Shown: positions 31,503-42,656, counted from the stretch's first letter. The stretch is DNA of 64,000 bases from Mannheimia haemolytica (GCA_900638155.1 LR134495.1:1302001-1366000), one strand, 5' to 3'. Notes: a model not told the origin generated them from the sequence alone. Program-made: numbers and translations.

Positions 31503-33311
31503 TTAATCACGGCGGCTACGTTTTTCACTAAAGCGTTTTTCTTTAAAGCCGCCTTTGCGATCTTTATTGAAACCACCATCTCGACGACCACCACGATCAT
31601 TACGATCGTTACCACGACGGCCACGGCCTTCAAATGGATTTGCATTACTTGCAGCATTTGCAGGCCCTAACAAGCTCATTTGCATCGGCTTGCTTAAAAC
31701 GCGTGCTTTATTAGCAAAATGTTGTACTAAATGCTTTGGCATACCCTGCGGCAATTCAATGGTGGAGTAAGTATCATGTAGTTTGATATGCCCGATGTAA
31801 CGGCTGCTGATATCACCCTCGTTGGCAATCGCACCAACAATGTGACGAACTTCCACACCGTCTTCACGCCCCAATTCAATGCGGTATAAATCCATTGCCA
31901 CACCATTGTTTTCACGGTGTTCACGACCGTTACGACGATCGTTCCGCTCATTGCGGTCACGTCCACGTTCAGAACGGGCTGCACGAACAACCGGATCCGG
32001 TGGCAGAATCAGTTTTTGTTTTTCTTGCAGTAACATCATCATCGCCGCCGCTAATTCTTCGTGGTCTTGATCCGCAGTAAATAAATCTTCCAACAATTCA
32101 CGATATTTTTCTAAATCGTGATGTTCTAACTGCTTAGAAATGCGGGCTTTGAATTTCTCACGGCGTTTTTCCATTAAAATTTCGTGGTTTGGAATCGCCA
32201 CTTCATTAATTGGTTTTTTGATTAAATTTTCGATATTGCGTAATAAGCGGCGTTCACGAGGCTCAACAAACAGTAAGGCACGACCTGAACGACCGGCACG
32301 ACCGGTACGCCCGATGCGGTGAACATAAGATTCTTCTTCTAACGGAATATCGTAGTTAATGACCAAGCTGATTCGCTCAATATCAATACCACGAGCGGCA
32401 ACATCGGTAGCGACTAAAATATCTAAACGACCGGAGCGTAATTTCTCTAAAGTTTGTTCACGAGCTTGTTGAGTCATATCGCCGTTTAATGCTGCGGTGC
32501 GATAGCCGTTACGTTCACATAGTTCGGTAATATCAATAGTACCGGTTTTGGTACGAGTGAAGATAATTGCCGCATCAAATTCTTCCACTTCTAAGAAACG
32601 TAATAATGCGTCATTTTTACGGAAACCGTTAACTAACCAATAGCTTTGTTCAATATCCGGGGCTGAACGCTCGGTTGCCTTAATTTTTACCTCTTGCGGA
32701 TCTTTCATAAAGCGGCGGGTAATGCGGCGAATTGGTTCCGGCATAGTAGCAGAGAAGAGGGCAGTTTGATGCGTTTCTGGTAATTCAGCCATTACTGTTT
32801 CAACATCATCAATGAAGCCCATACGCAGCATTTCATCAGCTTCGTCTAACACGATGAATTTTAATTCGGATAAATCCAATGTGCCACGGCGGATATGGTC
32901 AAGAATACGCCCCGGCGTACCCACTACTACTTGTGAGCCTTGTTTTAAAGCACGTAATTGAATGTCATAACGTTGTCCACCATAAACCGTCACAACACGA
33001 ATGCCTTTCATATTTTTTGCAAACTGCTCACAAGCATCGGCTACTTGAATCGCAAGCTCACGGGTGGGTGCCATCACCAACATTTGTGGGTGGTGTTGTG
33101 TTGGGTCAATTTGAGCCAACAAAGGTAAAGAGAATGCGGCGGTTTTACCGCTCCCGGTTTGTGCCATACCAAGCACATCACGACCGGCTAATAAATGAGG
33201 AATACATTCTTGTTGAATTGGTGATGGGTTTACAAAACCCATTTCATTTACAGCATCAAGGATCGGTTGAGGTAAGCCTAAATCGGCGAAAGTTAAAGAT
33301 TCAGTTGTCAT
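31503..33311 (-). CDS. deaD: ATP-dependent RNA helicase DeaD (CsdA)
   Basis: 602 residues (E. coli 629). A DEAD-box helicase for ribosome assembly and cold growth. Motifs in order: Q motif, [23 protein letters not shown], and [11 protein letters not shown]. After the core come the DbpA-type RNA-binding domain and an Arg/Gly/Asp-rich tail. Start at 33311 gives [12 protein letters not shown]; the open frame extends 21 codons further upstream but that stretch is not conserved. The order pnp-nlpI-deaD is as in E. coli. Confidence 0.97.
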   Translation of the reverse strand: MTTESLTFADLGLPQPILDAVNEMGFVNPSPIQQECIPHLLAGRDVLGMAQTGSGKTAAFSLPLLAQIDPTQHHPQMLVMAPTRELAIQVADACEQFAKNMKGIRVVTVYGGQRYDIQLRALKQGSQVVVGTPGRILDHIRRGTLDLSELKFIVLDEADEMLRMGFIDDVETVMAELPETHQTALFSATMPEPIRRITRRFMKDPQEVKIKATERSAPDIEQSYWLVNGFRKNDALLRFLEVEEFDAAIIFTRTKTGTIDITELCERNGYRTAALNGDMTQQAREQTLEKLRSGRLDILVATDVAARGIDIERISLVINYDIPLEEESYVHRIGRTGRAGRSGRALLFVEPRERRLLRNIENLIKKPINEVAIPNHEILMEKRREKFKARISKQLEHHDLEKYRELLEDLFTADQDHEELAAAMMMLLQEKQKLILPPDPVVRAARSERGRDRNERNDRRNGREHRENNGVAMDLYRIELGREDGVEVRHIVGAIANEGDISSRYIGHIKLHDTYSTIELPQGMPKHLVQHFANKARVLSKPMQMSLLGPANAASNANPFEGRGRRGNDRNDRGGRRDGGFNKDRKGGFKEKRFSEKRSRRD

Positions 33312-33452
33312 AAAAAACCATTTGTTTGGAACGGCACAAAGCAGAAAACATCGACTATTTTTCTGCACAGCCATTAATGAAAATTATATTGTTGAAATTT
33401 AGGAAGAAATGAAATAACAAAGCAAATGATGCTTTAAAAATCCCCTGAGTAT

Positions 33453-33494
33453 AAGCGGTTAAATTTACAAAATTTTTTGCGAAATTAACCGCTT
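33453..33494. terminator. Inverted uptake-signal pair between nlpI and deaD
   Basis: AAGCGGTTAAATTT (33453-33466) faces GAAATTAACCGCTT (33481-33494). The hairpin lies after nlpI and before deaD on the minus strand and may reduce read-through. The remainder of 33312-33513 shows no gene. Confidence 0.6.
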
Positions 33495-33513
33495 GTATTG
33501 TCCTAATCTTTCC

Positions 33514-34437
33514 CTATTCTTTATCAACAACGGGAGTCGTTTGAGTCATACCACGAATTTGTGATAACTCAAACAGGGCAAAACGATACTCAACGAAGTT
33601 AAACACTTGATTTGCAAGAGCAAGGCGAAAGAGGCTGATAGCCTCATCTTTACGATCTAATTTGAGTTGTTGTTTTGCTAAGTAGAAATACGTTTCTGTC
33701 AGTATTTCTGCATATTGTGAGCTATTTTCCTTAGCATCACGATCAATTATAGCACGAAGTTCAGCTAAATTTAACTTACCTAAAAAATAATTTATTATGT
33801 TGGCTCCCCAAAATTCAGCTGAAACCGATTTTGACCGTTTTTGTAAGTTATTTTTAGCCTCGAGTGGCGTAAGTTCAAGTTCATTGAAATAGAGCCATAA
33901 TACTCGGTAAGGGTCTTTTTTATCTTCTTCATAAAAATGGAGAAGATCACGTTGGGCCTCAGAATATCTGCCACTATAATAGAAAGCTAAGCCTCGATTG
34001 AGGTAGGTGTAACTATATTCTCTATCTAATTCTAATACGGCATTAAACGCATCTATCGAACTATCGTAATCTCCTTCCAATAGCAGATACAAGCCCATAT
34101 AGTTATAAGCTGCAGCCATACGTTGATTTAGCGAAATGGCTTGGGCAAAATCATAACGGGCTAACGACCATAAGCCTAAACTGTCGTAAATGACCCCTCT
34201 TTCAAAATAGAGATCTGCTTGTTCAGATGAATTTAATTCAGCTTCTTCTAATACTTGGCTAAGCCTTACAACCATTGCTTCTTGTTCAAAGCGAAGTTGG
34301 GGGTTGAGCTCTGCCAATGCTAAATTTTTAATTGATACCAAATCGGAATACCGGCCGGTACAACCACTTAGCACTAAAACAGAAATTAAATTCAGCAATA
34401 AGAAACGAATTCGTAACAACTTAAACAGTTGTGCCAT
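33514..34437 (-). CDS. nlpI: Lipoprotein NlpI, TPR adaptor
   Basis: 307 residues (E. coli 294). The signal peptide ends at lipobox LSGC. TPR repeats follow (LYFERGVIYDSLGLWSLARYDF and AYNYMGLYLLLEGDYDSSIDAF are clear units). In E. coli NlpI brings the protease Prc to murein endopeptidases such as MepS and scaffolds hydrolases. It lies between pnp and deaD, the conserved place. Confidence 0.95.
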   Translation of the reverse strand: MAQLFKLLRIRFLLLNLISVLVLSGCTGRYSDLVSIKNLALAELNPQLRFEQEAMVVRLSQVLEEAELNSSEQADLYFERGVIYDSLGLWSLARYDFAQAISLNQRMAAAYNYMGLYLLLEGDYDSSIDAFNAVLELDREYSYTYLNRGLAFYYSGRYSEAQRDLLHFYEEDKKDPYRVLWLYFNELELTPLEAKNNLQKRSKSVSAEFWGANIINYFLGKLNLAELRAIIDRDAKENSSQYAEILTETYFYLAKQQLKLDRKDEAISLFRLALANQVFNFVEYRFALFELSQIRGMTQTTPVVDKE

Positions 34438-34473
34438 TACTAAATAGCCTTTAAATTAATCAATGATAAAATG

Positions 34474-34502
34474 GAATAACGGGCGGTTGAAGCCCGTTAT
34501 TC
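34474..34502 (-). terminator. Hairpin between pnp and nlpI
   Basis: GAATAACGGGC and GCCCGTTATTC form a perfect 11-bp stem with a 7-base loop. On the minus strand only a loose T-rich run follows. It may be a partial terminator or mRNA end. Confidence 0.6.
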
Positions 34503-34519
34503 ATCTTTATTGGTGAGAA

Positions 34520-36670
34520 CTAGAAATTAGTTTCTTGTTCTGTTTCTACCACATTTTCAGATACAGTTTCTTCTGTATTTGCTTCGTTGGTATTATTGAT
34601 GTCTTTCATCGTTAAGCGAATTCTGCCTTGACGGTCAATTTCCACCACTTTCACTTGCACTTCTTGACCAACGGCTAAGTAGTCTGCTACACGCTCAACA
34701 CGTTCGTTAGTGATTTGTGAAATGTGGACTAAACCTTCTTTGCCGCCTAAGATGGAAACGAATGCACCGAAGTCCACCACACGGGTTACTTTACCGTTGT
34801 AGATTTGGTTTACTTCTACTTCAGCAACGATCTCTTCAATGCGAGCCATTACCGCTTTCGCTGCATTGCCGTCAGTTGCCGCAATTTTCACTGTACCGTC
34901 ATCATCAATGTCGATAGAAGTATTGGTCTCTTCGGTTAATGCACGAATTGTTGCACCGCCTTTACCAATCACATCTTTGATTTTCTTCGGATCGATCTTC
35001 ATTGTGTGAATGCGTGGGGCATAGTCAGAAATATCTGCACGAGGTGCCGGAATGGCTTGTTCCATTACACCTAAAATGTGCATTCTTGCACCTTTGGCTT
35101 GGTTTAAGGCAATACGCATAATTTCAGGGGTGATCCCTTCGATTTTGATGTCCATTTGCAGCGCAGTCACACCGGTACGGGTTCCTGCGACTTTAAAGTC
35201 CATATCGCCTAAGTGGTCTTCATCACCTAAAATGTCGGAAAGTACCACGAATTTTTCGTCTTCTTTCACGAGACCCATTGCGATACCGGCAACCGCTGCT
35301 TTGATTGGCACACCGGCGTCCATTAACGCAAGAGACGCACCACACACAGAGGCCATTGAAGAAGAACCGTTAGATTCAGTGATTTCAGACACCACACGCA
35401 CTACATACGGGAACTCTTCGGCGGTTGGCATCACGGCTAATACGCCACGTTTTGCTAAACGACCGTGACCGATTTCACGGCGTTTTGGTGAGCCGATACG
35501 GCCGGTTTCGCCCACAGAGTATGGAGGGAAGTTGTAGTGGAATAAGAAACGGTCAGATTTTTCGCCGGTCAATTCGTCAATGATTTGGGCATCACGTTCT
35601 GTACCTAAGGTTGCCACCGCTAATGCTTGGGTTTCGCCACGGGTGAAAAGAGCAGAACCGTGGGTGCGTGGTAACACACCGGTGCAAATATCCAATGCAC
35701 GCACGGTATCCACCGTACGACCGTCAATGCGTGGTTCGCCTGCAATAATACGGCTACGTACGATTTGGCTTTCTAATGCGGTGATGATGTCGATGATTGC
35801 GCCTTCGGAAACGGTTTCATCTTCTGCGGTAAGTTGAGCAATCACGTCCGCTTTAATCGCATCGATTTGCTCGTAACGAACTTGTTTTTCGACGATACGA
35901 TAAGCATCGCCAATGCGTGCTTCTGCTAATGCTTTTACTTTGTTGATTAAATCTGTGTTTGGCTCTGGTGCAACCCAATCCCAACGTGGTTTGCCCGCTT
36001 CTTTAACAAATTCTTTGATGTTTTCGATCACAACTTGTTGCTGCTCGTGACCGAACACCACCGCCGCTAACATTTGCTCTTCGGTTAAGATGTCCGCTTC
36101 AGATTCCACCATTAACACGGCTTTGTCTGTACCGGCAACCACTAAATCCAAACGGCTGATTTTTTGCTCGCTGGTGGTTGGGTTTAACACGAATTGGTCG
36201 TTGATGAAACCGACACGAGCCGCACCGATTGGGCCGTTAAACGGCACGCCGGATAATGAAAGGGCAGCCGATGCACCGATCATCGCAACCAGATCAGGAC
36301 TGATTTGTGGGTTTACCGATACTACGGTCGCAATCACTTGAATTTCGTTGAAGAAACCTTCAGGGAAAAGTGGACGCACAGGACGGTCGATCAGGCGAGC
36401 GATTAAGGTTTCACCTTCCGATGGTCGGCCTTCACGTTTGAAGAAACCGCCCGGAATACGACCGGCTGCGTAAGTACGCTCTTGATAATCTACGGTTAAT
36501 GGGAAGAAATCTTGCCCTGCTTTCACGTCTTTTTTCGCCACTACGGTAACAAATACGGTTGTGTCGTCCATACTTGCCATTACTGCTGCCGTTGCTTGGC
36601 GTGCGATAGCACCGGTTTCTAAGGTCACGGTGTGCTGACCGTATTTAAACTGTTTTACAATTGGAGTCAT
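34520..36670 (-). CDS. pnp: Polyribonucleotide nucleotidyltransferase (PNPase)
   Basis: 716 residues (E. coli 711). A trimeric 3'-5' phosphorolytic exoribonuclease of the degradosome. Two RNase PH domains, then KH ([18 protein letters not shown]) and S1 ([28 protein letters not shown]) domains are visible, followed by a short acidic tail rich in Glu, Thr and Asn. In E. coli it is last in the rpsO operon; here it heads a separate minus-strand group without rpsO. Confidence 0.98.
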   Translation of the reverse strand: MTPIVKQFKYGQHTVTLETGAIARQATAAVMASMDDTTVFVTVVAKKDVKAGQDFFPLTVDYQERTYAAGRIPGGFFKREGRPSEGETLIARLIDRPVRPLFPEGFFNEIQVIATVVSVNPQISPDLVAMIGASAALSLSGVPFNGPIGAARVGFINDQFVLNPTTSEQKISRLDLVVAGTDKAVLMVESEADILTEEQMLAAVVFGHEQQQVVIENIKEFVKEAGKPRWDWVAPEPNTDLINKVKALAEARIGDAYRIVEKQVRYEQIDAIKADVIAQLTAEDETVSEGAIIDIITALESQIVRSRIIAGEPRIDGRTVDTVRALDICTGVLPRTHGSALFTRGETQALAVATLGTERDAQIIDELTGEKSDRFLFHYNFPPYSVGETGRIGSPKRREIGHGRLAKRGVLAVMPTAEEFPYVVRVVSEITESNGSSSMASVCGASLALMDAGVPIKAAVAGIAMGLVKEDEKFVVLSDILGDEDHLGDMDFKVAGTRTGVTALQMDIKIEGITPEIMRIALNQAKGARMHILGVMEQAIPAPRADISDYAPRIHTMKIDPKKIKDVIGKGGATIRALTEETNTSIDIDDDGTVKIAATDGNAAKAVMARIEEIVAEVEVNQIYNGKVTRVVDFGAFVSILGGKEGLVHISQITNERVERVADYLAVGQEVQVKVVEIDRQGRIRLTMKDINNTNEANTEETVSENVVETEQETNF

Positions 36671-36842
36671 TGAAATTTTCCTTTTTAAAGAATTTACGAT
36701 TTGTCGTTTTATTTCTCTAAATTGCGACTAGCAAAAAGGCTTTTGGGCAAAACATTTTTGATAGCCGCCTCTCAATAACAAGAAATAAAACTTGTCTAGT
36801 ATAGCGTGATTTTTATAAAAAATCGCCTATTATTTTGTTTCT

Positions 36843-36889
36843 ACAAGCGGTTATTTTGAGTAAAAAAATTGCAAAAAACGACCGCTTGT
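36843..36889. repeat. Inverted uptake-signal pair between pnp and parC
   Basis: ACAAGCGGT (36843-36851) faces ACCGCTTGT (36881-36889) in the divergent interval 36671-36961. With no gene end here it cannot be an ordinary terminator; it would lie near the parC promoter. No other feature stands out in this 291-base interval apart from the AT-rich pnp leader. Confidence 0.7.
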
Positions 36890-36961
36890 GTTTCAGGCTA
36901 GACTAAACAGGCTAAATCGTAGAAAATACCCCTCGTTTTTTTAATATAAATATCAATAAAA

Positions 36962-39208
36962 ATGACCACAGAAATCAATTATGAAGGCATTGAGCAGATG
37001 CCGATTAAGCGTTTTACCGAAGATGCTTACCTCAATTATTCGATGTATGTAATTATGGACAGGGCATTGCCGTTTATTGGCGATGGCTTGAAACCGGTGC
37101 AACGCCGTATTATTTATGCGATGTCGGAACTTGGGCTAAATGCCTCGGCAAAGTATAAAAAATCAGCCCGTACTGTAGGTGATGTATTAGGTAAATTCCA
37201 CCCACACGGTGATAGTGCCTGCTATGAGGCAATGGTGCTAATGGCTCAGCCGTTCTCTTACCGCTATCCGCTAGTGGACGGGCAAGGCAACTGGGGGGCG
37301 CCGGACGACCCGAAATCCTTTGCGGCAATGCGTTATACTGAATCGAAATTGTCTAAAATTGCAGAAATTTTATTGGGTGAGTTAGGGCAAGGAACGGTGG
37401 ATTATCAGCCCAATTTTGATGGCTCGTTGGAAGAACCGAAATATCTGCCGGCTCGTTTACCGCATATTTTGCTGAATGGCACGATGGGGATTGCGGTGGG
37501 AATGGCAACCGATATTCCACCACACAATATCAATGAATTGGCTGATGCCAGTGTGATGTTATTGGATAACCCAAAAGCAACGCTTGATGATGTGCTAAGC
37601 GTGGTGCAAGGCCCAGATTACCCGACAGAGGCTGAAATCATCACGCCAAAAGCGGAAATTGCCAAAATGTATGAGCAAGGTCGTGGTTCGATTAAAATGC
37701 GTGCGGTGTGGAAAAAAGAAGAGGGTGAAATTGTGATTTCAGCCTTGCCTCACCAAGCCTCGCCTTCAAAAATTATTGAGCAAGTAGCAACCCAAATGCG
37801 GAATAAAAAACTGCCGATGGTGGACGATATTCGTGATGAATCTGACCACGAAAACCCGATTCGGATTGTGATTGTGCCACGTTCTAATCGCATTGATTTT
37901 GAGGCGTTAATGGATCATCTGTTTGCCACAACCGATTTGGAGAAAAGCTACCGAGTCAATATGAATATGATTGGCTTAGACGGCAAACCGGCAGTGAAGA
38001 ATTTACTGGATATTCTCAATGAGTGGCTGAGTTTCAGACGCACCACCGTCACTCGCCGTCTGAATTACCGATTAGATAAAATTTTAAACCGCTTGCATAT
38101 TTTAGACGGTTTGATGATTGCATTTCTCAATATTGATGAAGTAATTGAGATTATTCGCAATGAAGATGAGCCGAAAGCCGAGCTAATGGCTCGTTTTAAT
38201 CTGACCGATGTGCAAGCAGAGGCAATTCTGAATTTACGTTTACGCCACTTAGCCAAATTGGAAGAGCATCAATTACAGGCGGAAAAATCCGAACTGGAAA
38301 AAGAACGTGATGAATTGCAACTGATTTTAGGCTCGGAACGCCGTTTGAACAGCCTGATTAAGAAAGAGATTCAAGCCGATGCCAAAGCATTTGTCAGCCC
38401 ACGCCGTTCACCATTGGTTGAGCGTGCAGAATCTAAAGCGATTGCGGAAAGTGACTTAACCCCAACCGAAGATGTAACGGTGATTTTGTCTGAAAAAGGC
38501 TGGGTACGTTGTGCCAAAGGACACGATATTGATGTTCAAGCCCTAAGCTATAGAGCCGGAGATGGTTATCTTGCCCACGCAAGGGGCAGAAGTAATCAGC
38601 CGGTGGTATTTTTAGACAGTACAGGCCGAGCTTATGCACTCGACCCAACTTCACTGCCTTCTGCACGCTCGCAAGGTGAACCGCTTACAGGCAAAATCAC
38701 TCTACCTGAAGGTGCAACTGTTCAACAGGTATTAATGGCAAATTCGGAAACCAAAGTGTTAATGGCGTCCGACTCGGGCTACGGTTTTATTTGCACCTTT
38801 GAAGATTTAGTTTCACGCAATAAAGCAGGGAAAGCGGTTATTTCTTTAACCGAAAATGCGAAAGTGCTTCCACCACAACTGCTTGATAGCGATGACAATT
38901 TATCTTTAGTGGCAATGAGCAATGTCGGCAGAATGTTGGTTTTCCCGGTGAGTGAATTACCGGAACTTTCCAAAGGTAAAGGCAATAAGATCATCAATAT
39001 TTCCGCTGCCGCAGCAAAATCCGGTGATGAATACTTAGCTCGTTTATTGGTCATCAAACCAACCAACTCGCTGGTCTTTGTGTCCGGTAAACGTAAAATC
39101 ACATTAAAACCGAGCGATATTGATAACTACCGTGGCGAACGAGCAAGAAAAGGCTCACAGCTTATAAGAGGGCTTAGTACCAATTCAACGGTAGAGATTG
39201 TTGAGTAA
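36962..39208 (+). CDS. parC: DNA topoisomerase IV subunit A
   Basis: 748 residues (E. coli 752). Decatenates daughter chromosomes with ParE. The catalytic tyrosine Tyr125 lies in AAMRYTES. The quinolone-resistance region reads [12 protein letters not shown], with the sensitive-type Ser85 and Glu89 (E. coli 80 and 84). The C-terminal beta-pinwheel carries degenerate GyrA-box-like repeats. The ribosome site is poor (only A-rich sequence before the ATG), and parE is not adjacent. Confidence 0.97.
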   Translation: MTTEINYEGIEQMPIKRFTEDAYLNYSMYVIMDRALPFIGDGLKPVQRRIIYAMSELGLNASAKYKKSARTVGDVLGKFHPHGDSACYEAMVLMAQPFSYRYPLVDGQGNWGAPDDPKSFAAMRYTESKLSKIAEILLGELGQGTVDYQPNFDGSLEEPKYLPARLPHILLNGTMGIAVGMATDIPPHNINELADASVMLLDNPKATLDDVLSVVQGPDYPTEAEIITPKAEIAKMYEQGRGSIKMRAVWKKEEGEIVISALPHQASPSKIIEQVATQMRNKKLPMVDDIRDESDHENPIRIVIVPRSNRIDFEALMDHLFATTDLEKSYRVNMNMIGLDGKPAVKNLLDILNEWLSFRRTTVTRRLNYRLDKILNRLHILDGLMIAFLNIDEVIEIIRNEDEPKAELMARFNLTDVQAEAILNLRLRHLAKLEEHQLQAEKSELEKERDELQLILGSERRLNSLIKKEIQADAKAFVSPRRSPLVERAESKAIAESDLTPTEDVTVILSEKGWVRCAKGHDIDVQALSYRAGDGYLAHARGRSNQPVVFLDSTGRAYALDPTSLPSARSQGEPLTGKITLPEGATVQQVLMANSETKVLMASDSGYGFICTFEDLVSRNKAGKAVISLTENAKVLPPQLLDSDDNLSLVAMSNVGRMLVFPVSELPELSKGKGNKIINISAAAAKSGDEYLARLLVIKPTNSLVFVSGKRKITLKPSDIDNYRGERARKGSQLIRGLSTNSTVEIVE

Positions 39209-39215
39209 AGAGAAG

Positions 39216-39262
39216 AAGCGGTTAGGGGGTAAATCCAACAATTTTGCCCCAAATAACCGCTT
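39216..39262. terminator. Uptake-signal hairpin between convergent parC and lysC
   Basis: AAGCGGTTA (39216-39224) and TAACCGCTT (39254-39262) face each other, with inner GGGG and CCCC that extend the stem. It is placed to end both convergent genes. Confidence 0.65.
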
Positions 39263-39278
39263 GCAATGGAGTTATTGC

Positions 39279-40631
39279 TTATTCAAATAAGCCTTTGTGA
39301 AGCGAACGAACCACATCGTCTGCTTCTGCATTTTTCACTAAGGTACAAACATTATTGCTGCTTGCTCCATAGCTGATTAGGCGAATGCTGTAATTCTCAA
39401 GAGTGTGGAATAATTTTTTCGCCACACCGGACTGAGCGTGTAAGTTGTTGCCGATAATAGCGACTAAAGCGAGGTCGCTTTCTACTTGCACATTGCAATA
39501 TGCGTTAAGCTCATCGAGTAATTCCGCTGATAACATATCCGCACCTGAAGAGGCTGAGCCCGTTTTATCTAGGGTCAATGCAACGCTGACTTCGGAAGTG
39601 GTAATCACATCAACCGAAATTTTGTGTTTCGCTAAAATTGCAAATACATTCGCTAAGAAACCTTGTGCGTGTAGCATTGAAAGGCTGGAAAGCGTGAGTA
39701 AAATTTGGTTGCGGCGTAATGCAATCGCACGGAAAGTCGGGCGTGGTTGTGGATCACGGGTTACCCAAGTGCCGCCTTGTTCCGGTGCTTTACTTGAGCC
39801 TACGTATACTGGAATATTACTACGCACTGCCGGTAATAAGGTTGCAGGGTGTAATACTTTTGCCCCAAAGGTTGCCATTTCTGCCGCTTCGTTAAATGCC
39901 ATTGTGTCAATGCGTTGAGCGTTCGGTACAACACGAGGATCGGTAGTATAAATCCCCGGTACGTCTGTCCAAATGAGTACATCGTTAGCATTTAATACTT
40001 CTGCTAACAATGCAGCAGAGTAGTCTGAACCGCCACGTCCTAAAGTGGTGGTTTTGCCTTCATCATCACGACCGATAAAGCCCTGTGTAATCACAATTTT
40101 GCCTGATGCGATTAATGGCTTAATCACATTGTCTGATTGTTGCTGGGTTTTCTCGTCATTTGGTGCTGCTTTTCCATAATGGTTGTTTGTTGCCACAACG
40201 TCACGCACATCTACCCATACTGCCGGGTGTCCACGTTCAATTAATAATTGCGTGAAGATTTTGGTGGACATCATTTCCCCGTGGCTGATTAACTCATCAC
40301 TTAAGGCGGCTGAGGTAGCTAGGCTGGCTGATTCTGCTAATGTTTCAATACGTTCTAATAATTCGTCGATTTCCGCTTTAACAGCATCTTGATGTTGTAA
40401 TTTTTCAATAATATTGTATTGAATTTGGCGGACTGCTGCGATGACTTCATCACGGTGTTCTTTTTCACAGCCGTTAGCAAGTTCCACTAAGTAATTTGTT
40501 ACGCCGGCAGAGGCAGAAAGCACAACCACACGAGTATTTGCATCAGCAATTACAATATTGGCAGAAGAGGTCATTGCATCAAAATTTGCAACACTTGTAC
40601 CACCAAATTTAGCCACAGAAAGATGAGACAT
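39279..40631 (-). CDS. lysC: Lysine-sensitive aspartokinase III
   Basis: 450 residues (E. coli LysC 449). Phosphorylates aspartate at the head of the lysine, threonine and methionine pathways. The kinase start VAKFGGTSVANF, the GRGGSDYSAALLA loop and two C-terminal ACT domains (from about residue 310) are present, and no homoserine dehydrogenase is fused. A lysine riboswitch lies upstream in the leader (40765-40920). An AAGGAAA ribosome site precedes the ATG and can be masked by a leader sequence. Confidence 0.97.
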   Translation of the reverse strand: MSHLSVAKFGGTSVANFDAMTSSANIVIADANTRVVVLSASAGVTNYLVELANGCEKEHRDEVIAAVRQIQYNIIEKLQHQDAVKAEIDELLERIETLAESASLATSAALSDELISHGEMMSTKIFTQLLIERGHPAVWVDVRDVVATNNHYGKAAPNDEKTQQQSDNVIKPLIASGKIVITQGFIGRDDEGKTTTLGRGGSDYSAALLAEVLNANDVLIWTDVPGIYTTDPRVVPNAQRIDTMAFNEAAEMATFGAKVLHPATLLPAVRSNIPVYVGSSKAPEQGGTWVTRDPQPRPTFRAIALRRNQILLTLSSLSMLHAQGFLANVFAILAKHKISVDVITTSEVSVALTLDKTGSASSGADMLSAELLDELNAYCNVQVESDLALVAIIGNNLHAQSGVAKKLFHTLENYSIRLISYGASSNNVCTLVKNAEADDVVRSLHKGLFE

Positions 40632-40636
40632 AATAA

Positions 40637-40697
40637 AAATTTCCTTAAAACAAAAATAGATAAATATTGTGTTAGGGGATATTCGGAAAGGAAATTT
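40637..40697 (-). promoter_or_regulatory. Inverted repeat that can mask the lysC ribosome site
   Basis: In the mRNA sense, AAATTTCCTT (40697 to 40688) is exactly complementary to AAGGAAATTT (40646 to 40637), which contains the lysC ribosome site 6-9 bases from the ATG. The 10-bp stem would enclose 41 bases and block translation. It lies between the lysine riboswitch and the start codon, so it is a good candidate for the switch's output. Confidence 0.65.
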
Positions 40698-40764
40698 GAG
40701 TAGATTATACGGTTTTATTGTTGAACCAATTAATCAGAGCACTCCATTTAATATGGTAAAATAA

Positions 40765-40920
40765 CCTATTAAATGACAGCTGATAGGATTCAACCTATTC
40801 AGCCGATGTTAATTCCAGTCTAGTGAATTCACACCTCGGCAATCACTCCCATCACTTAATTCTCAAACGGCCCTAGTTGCCTAAAATCAAGTTGCCTGAG
40901 TGTTGCACCTCTCCCGTAAT
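40765..40920 (-). promoter_or_regulatory. Lysine riboswitch upstream of lysC
   Basis: Read on the minus strand, the leader contains the conserved core in order: GAGAGGTGCAACACTCAGG, then GATTGCCGAGGTG, then CATCGGCTGAATAGG, GGTTGAATCC and CAGCTGTCA. These match the lysine riboswitch core of E. coli lysC (GAGGCGCG..., CGCCGAGGTG, CATCGGCTAAGGG, GGCTGAATCCCC, TGTCACC). A separate hairpin (GTAATGG / CCATTAC, about 40916-40934) precedes it, as in E. coli. Exact stem P1 ends were not determined. Confidence 0.92.
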
Positions 40921-41095
40921 GGCAAGCCCATTACTCTTTTTCAACAGTATTGAAAAGTGTGCATAGAAATACCGTTTTATTAATGTTTTGTCAATGAATA
41001 TTTAGGTAATCCAGTGCTATTTAGATAATTATTTAAAATATCACGATAAAAAGTGAACATATTGCTAATATTGAATAAAAACTCCTAAAAAATAT

Positions 41096-41111
41096 TTTGA
41101 AATGGATCACA
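41096..41111 (+). promoter_or_regulatory. Candidate CRP-binding site
   Basis: TTTGA-N6-TCACA is one mismatch from the CRP consensus TGTGA-N6-TCACA. Its centre lies about 60 bases before the transcription start predicted from the promoter at 41129-41157, the class I position. It is upstream of a PTS sugar permease, the kind of gene CRP usually controls. Confidence 0.65.
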
Positions 41112-41128
41112 AAACCAAATTTATTTGA

Positions 41129-41157
41129 TTGTTCTTTAATCGGTTTTTTTCTATGCT
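41129..41157 (+). promoter_or_regulatory. Candidate promoter of the PTS gene
   Basis: TTGTTC (41129-41134) and TATGCT (41152-41157) at the ideal 17-bp spacing, 36 bases before the start codon. The gene-free stretch 40632-41193 is thus explained by the lysine riboswitch leader on one strand and this promoter on the other. About 40950-41090 shows only AT-rich sequence. Confidence 0.6.
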
Positions 41158-41193
41158 TAAGTTACTCATTATGAGGTATTTTTGGAGGCTTTT

Positions 41194-42645
41194 ATGAGTA
41201 CATTAACCTATTTACAAAAAATTGGGCGTGCATTAATGGTGCCGGTTGCTGCATTACCGGCAGCTGCATTATTAATGGGTATAGGCTATTGGATTGATCC
41301 GGACGGCTGGGGAGCGAATAGCCAATTAGCGGCATTGCTAATTAAGTCTGGGGCGGCAATTATTGATAATATGTCTATTCTGTTTGCTGTGGGTGTGGCA
41401 TTTGGTATGTCAAAAGAAAAAGATGGGGCAGCCGCATTATCCGGTTTAGTCGGGTACTTAGTGATTACCACTTTGTTGTCTCCGGGGGCTGTTGCTCAGC
41501 TAAAGGGGATTGCAGTTGATCAAGTGTCTGCAGCATTCGGTAAAATCAACAACCAATTTATCGGGATCTTAGTAGGGGTTATTTCAGCCGAAATTTATAA
41601 CCGTTTCTACCAAGTAGAGTTACCGAAAGCATTGTCTTTCTTTAGCGGTAAACGATTGGTACCGATTGTGGTGTCAGTGGTAATGATTGTGGTGTCATTT
41701 ATCTTACTCTATGTCTGGCCGGTTATTTTTGGTGCTTTAGTCTCTTTTGGGGAATCTATCAAAGATATGGGAGCGTTAGGGGCAGGTATTTATGCTTTCT
41801 TTAATCGTTTGTTAATTCCGGTTGGATTACACCATGCATTAAACTCGGTTTTCTGGTTTGATGTTGCAGGCATTAATGATATTCCAAACTTCTTAGGTGG
41901 AGCAAAATCATTGGCTGAGGGCAAAGCAGTGATAGGGGTAACAGGTATGTATCAAGCTGGTTTCTTCCCGGTGATGATGTTTGGCTTACCTGCGGCAGCA
42001 TTAGCTATTTACCACAGTGCGAAACTGGCTAAGAAAGTGCAAGTAGCCTCTATTATGTTTGCTGCTGCTTTAGCTTCGTTCTTCACCGGCATTACGGAAC
42101 CGCTTGAATTTGCCTTTATGTTTGTTGCACCTGTGCTTTATGTGGTTCACGCTTTATTAACCGGATTATCTGTTTATATTGCTGCCTCAATGGAATGGAT
42201 TGCCGGTTTCGGTTTTAGTGCAGGTTTGGTTGATTTAGTGTTATCGACACGAAATCCGCTGGCTATACAGTGGTATATGTTATTGGCTCAAGGTATCGTG
42301 TTCGCGGTAATTTACTATGTATTATTCCGTGTGGTGATCCAAGCCTTTAACTTAAAAACGCCAGGGCGTGAAGATGATACCGAAGTGCAAACAGTGAATG
42401 CGGTTTCTCGTAGTGAACAAGCTGCCAAATTTGTTGAAGCATTAGGTGGTAAAGAGAATATTACCAGCATTGATGCTTGCATTACCCGATTACGCTTAAT
42501 CTTAAATGACACGGCGAAAGCTGATGATGCTAAATTGAAAGCCTTAGGGTCAAAAGGCAATATCAAATTAGGTGAGAATGGCTACCAAGTGATTTTAGGG
42601 CCGGAAGCAGAATTTGTGGCAGATGCAATGAAAAAACTGAATTAA
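41194..42645 (+). CDS. PTS system IIBC component, glucose/N-acetylglucosamine family
   Basis: 483 residues. The IIC domain (1-390) has about ten membrane spans and the sugar-site segments NRLLIPVGLHHALN and GITEPLEFAFMF. A short linker with LKTPGRED leads to the IIB domain, whose phosphorylated Cys429 is in IDACITRLRL. No IIA domain is fused, so phosphate must come from a separate IIA such as Crr. The sequence looks closest to NagE/NagP permeases but PtsG is similar, so the sugar is not settled. ATG 41194 follows GGAGG by 5 bases. A CRP-type promoter precedes it, and tmaR is its convergent neighbour. Confidence 0.9.
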   Translation: MSTLTYLQKIGRALMVPVAALPAAALLMGIGYWIDPDGWGANSQLAALLIKSGAAIIDNMSILFAVGVAFGMSKEKDGAAALSGLVGYLVITTLLSPGAVAQLKGIAVDQVSAAFGKINNQFIGILVGVISAEIYNRFYQVELPKALSFFSGKRLVPIVVSVVMIVVSFILLYVWPVIFGALVSFGESIKDMGALGAGIYAFFNRLLIPVGLHHALNSVFWFDVAGINDIPNFLGGAKSLAEGKAVIGVTGMYQAGFFPVMMFGLPAAALAIYHSAKLAKKVQVASIMFAAALASFFTGITEPLEFAFMFVAPVLYVVHALLTGLSVYIAASMEWIAGFGFSAGLVDLVLSTRNPLAIQWYMLLAQGIVFAVIYYVLFRVVIQAFNLKTPGREDDTEVQTVNAVSRSEQAAKFVEALGGKENITSIDACITRLRLILNDTAKADDAKLKALGSKGNIKLGENGYQVILGPEAEFVADAMKKLN

Positions 42646-42656
42646 CCGTATGAATC

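Noticed and set aside
32879..33313. A 144-codon frame antisense to the start of deaD
   Set aside because: Shadow of the conserved helicase core, with no recognisable protein.
35052..35468. A 138-codon frame antisense to pnp
   Set aside because: Shadow frame; pnp is certain and strongly codon-biased here.
37199..37230. Possible quinolone-resistance change in parC
   Set aside because: Ser85 and Glu89 are the sensitive-type residues.
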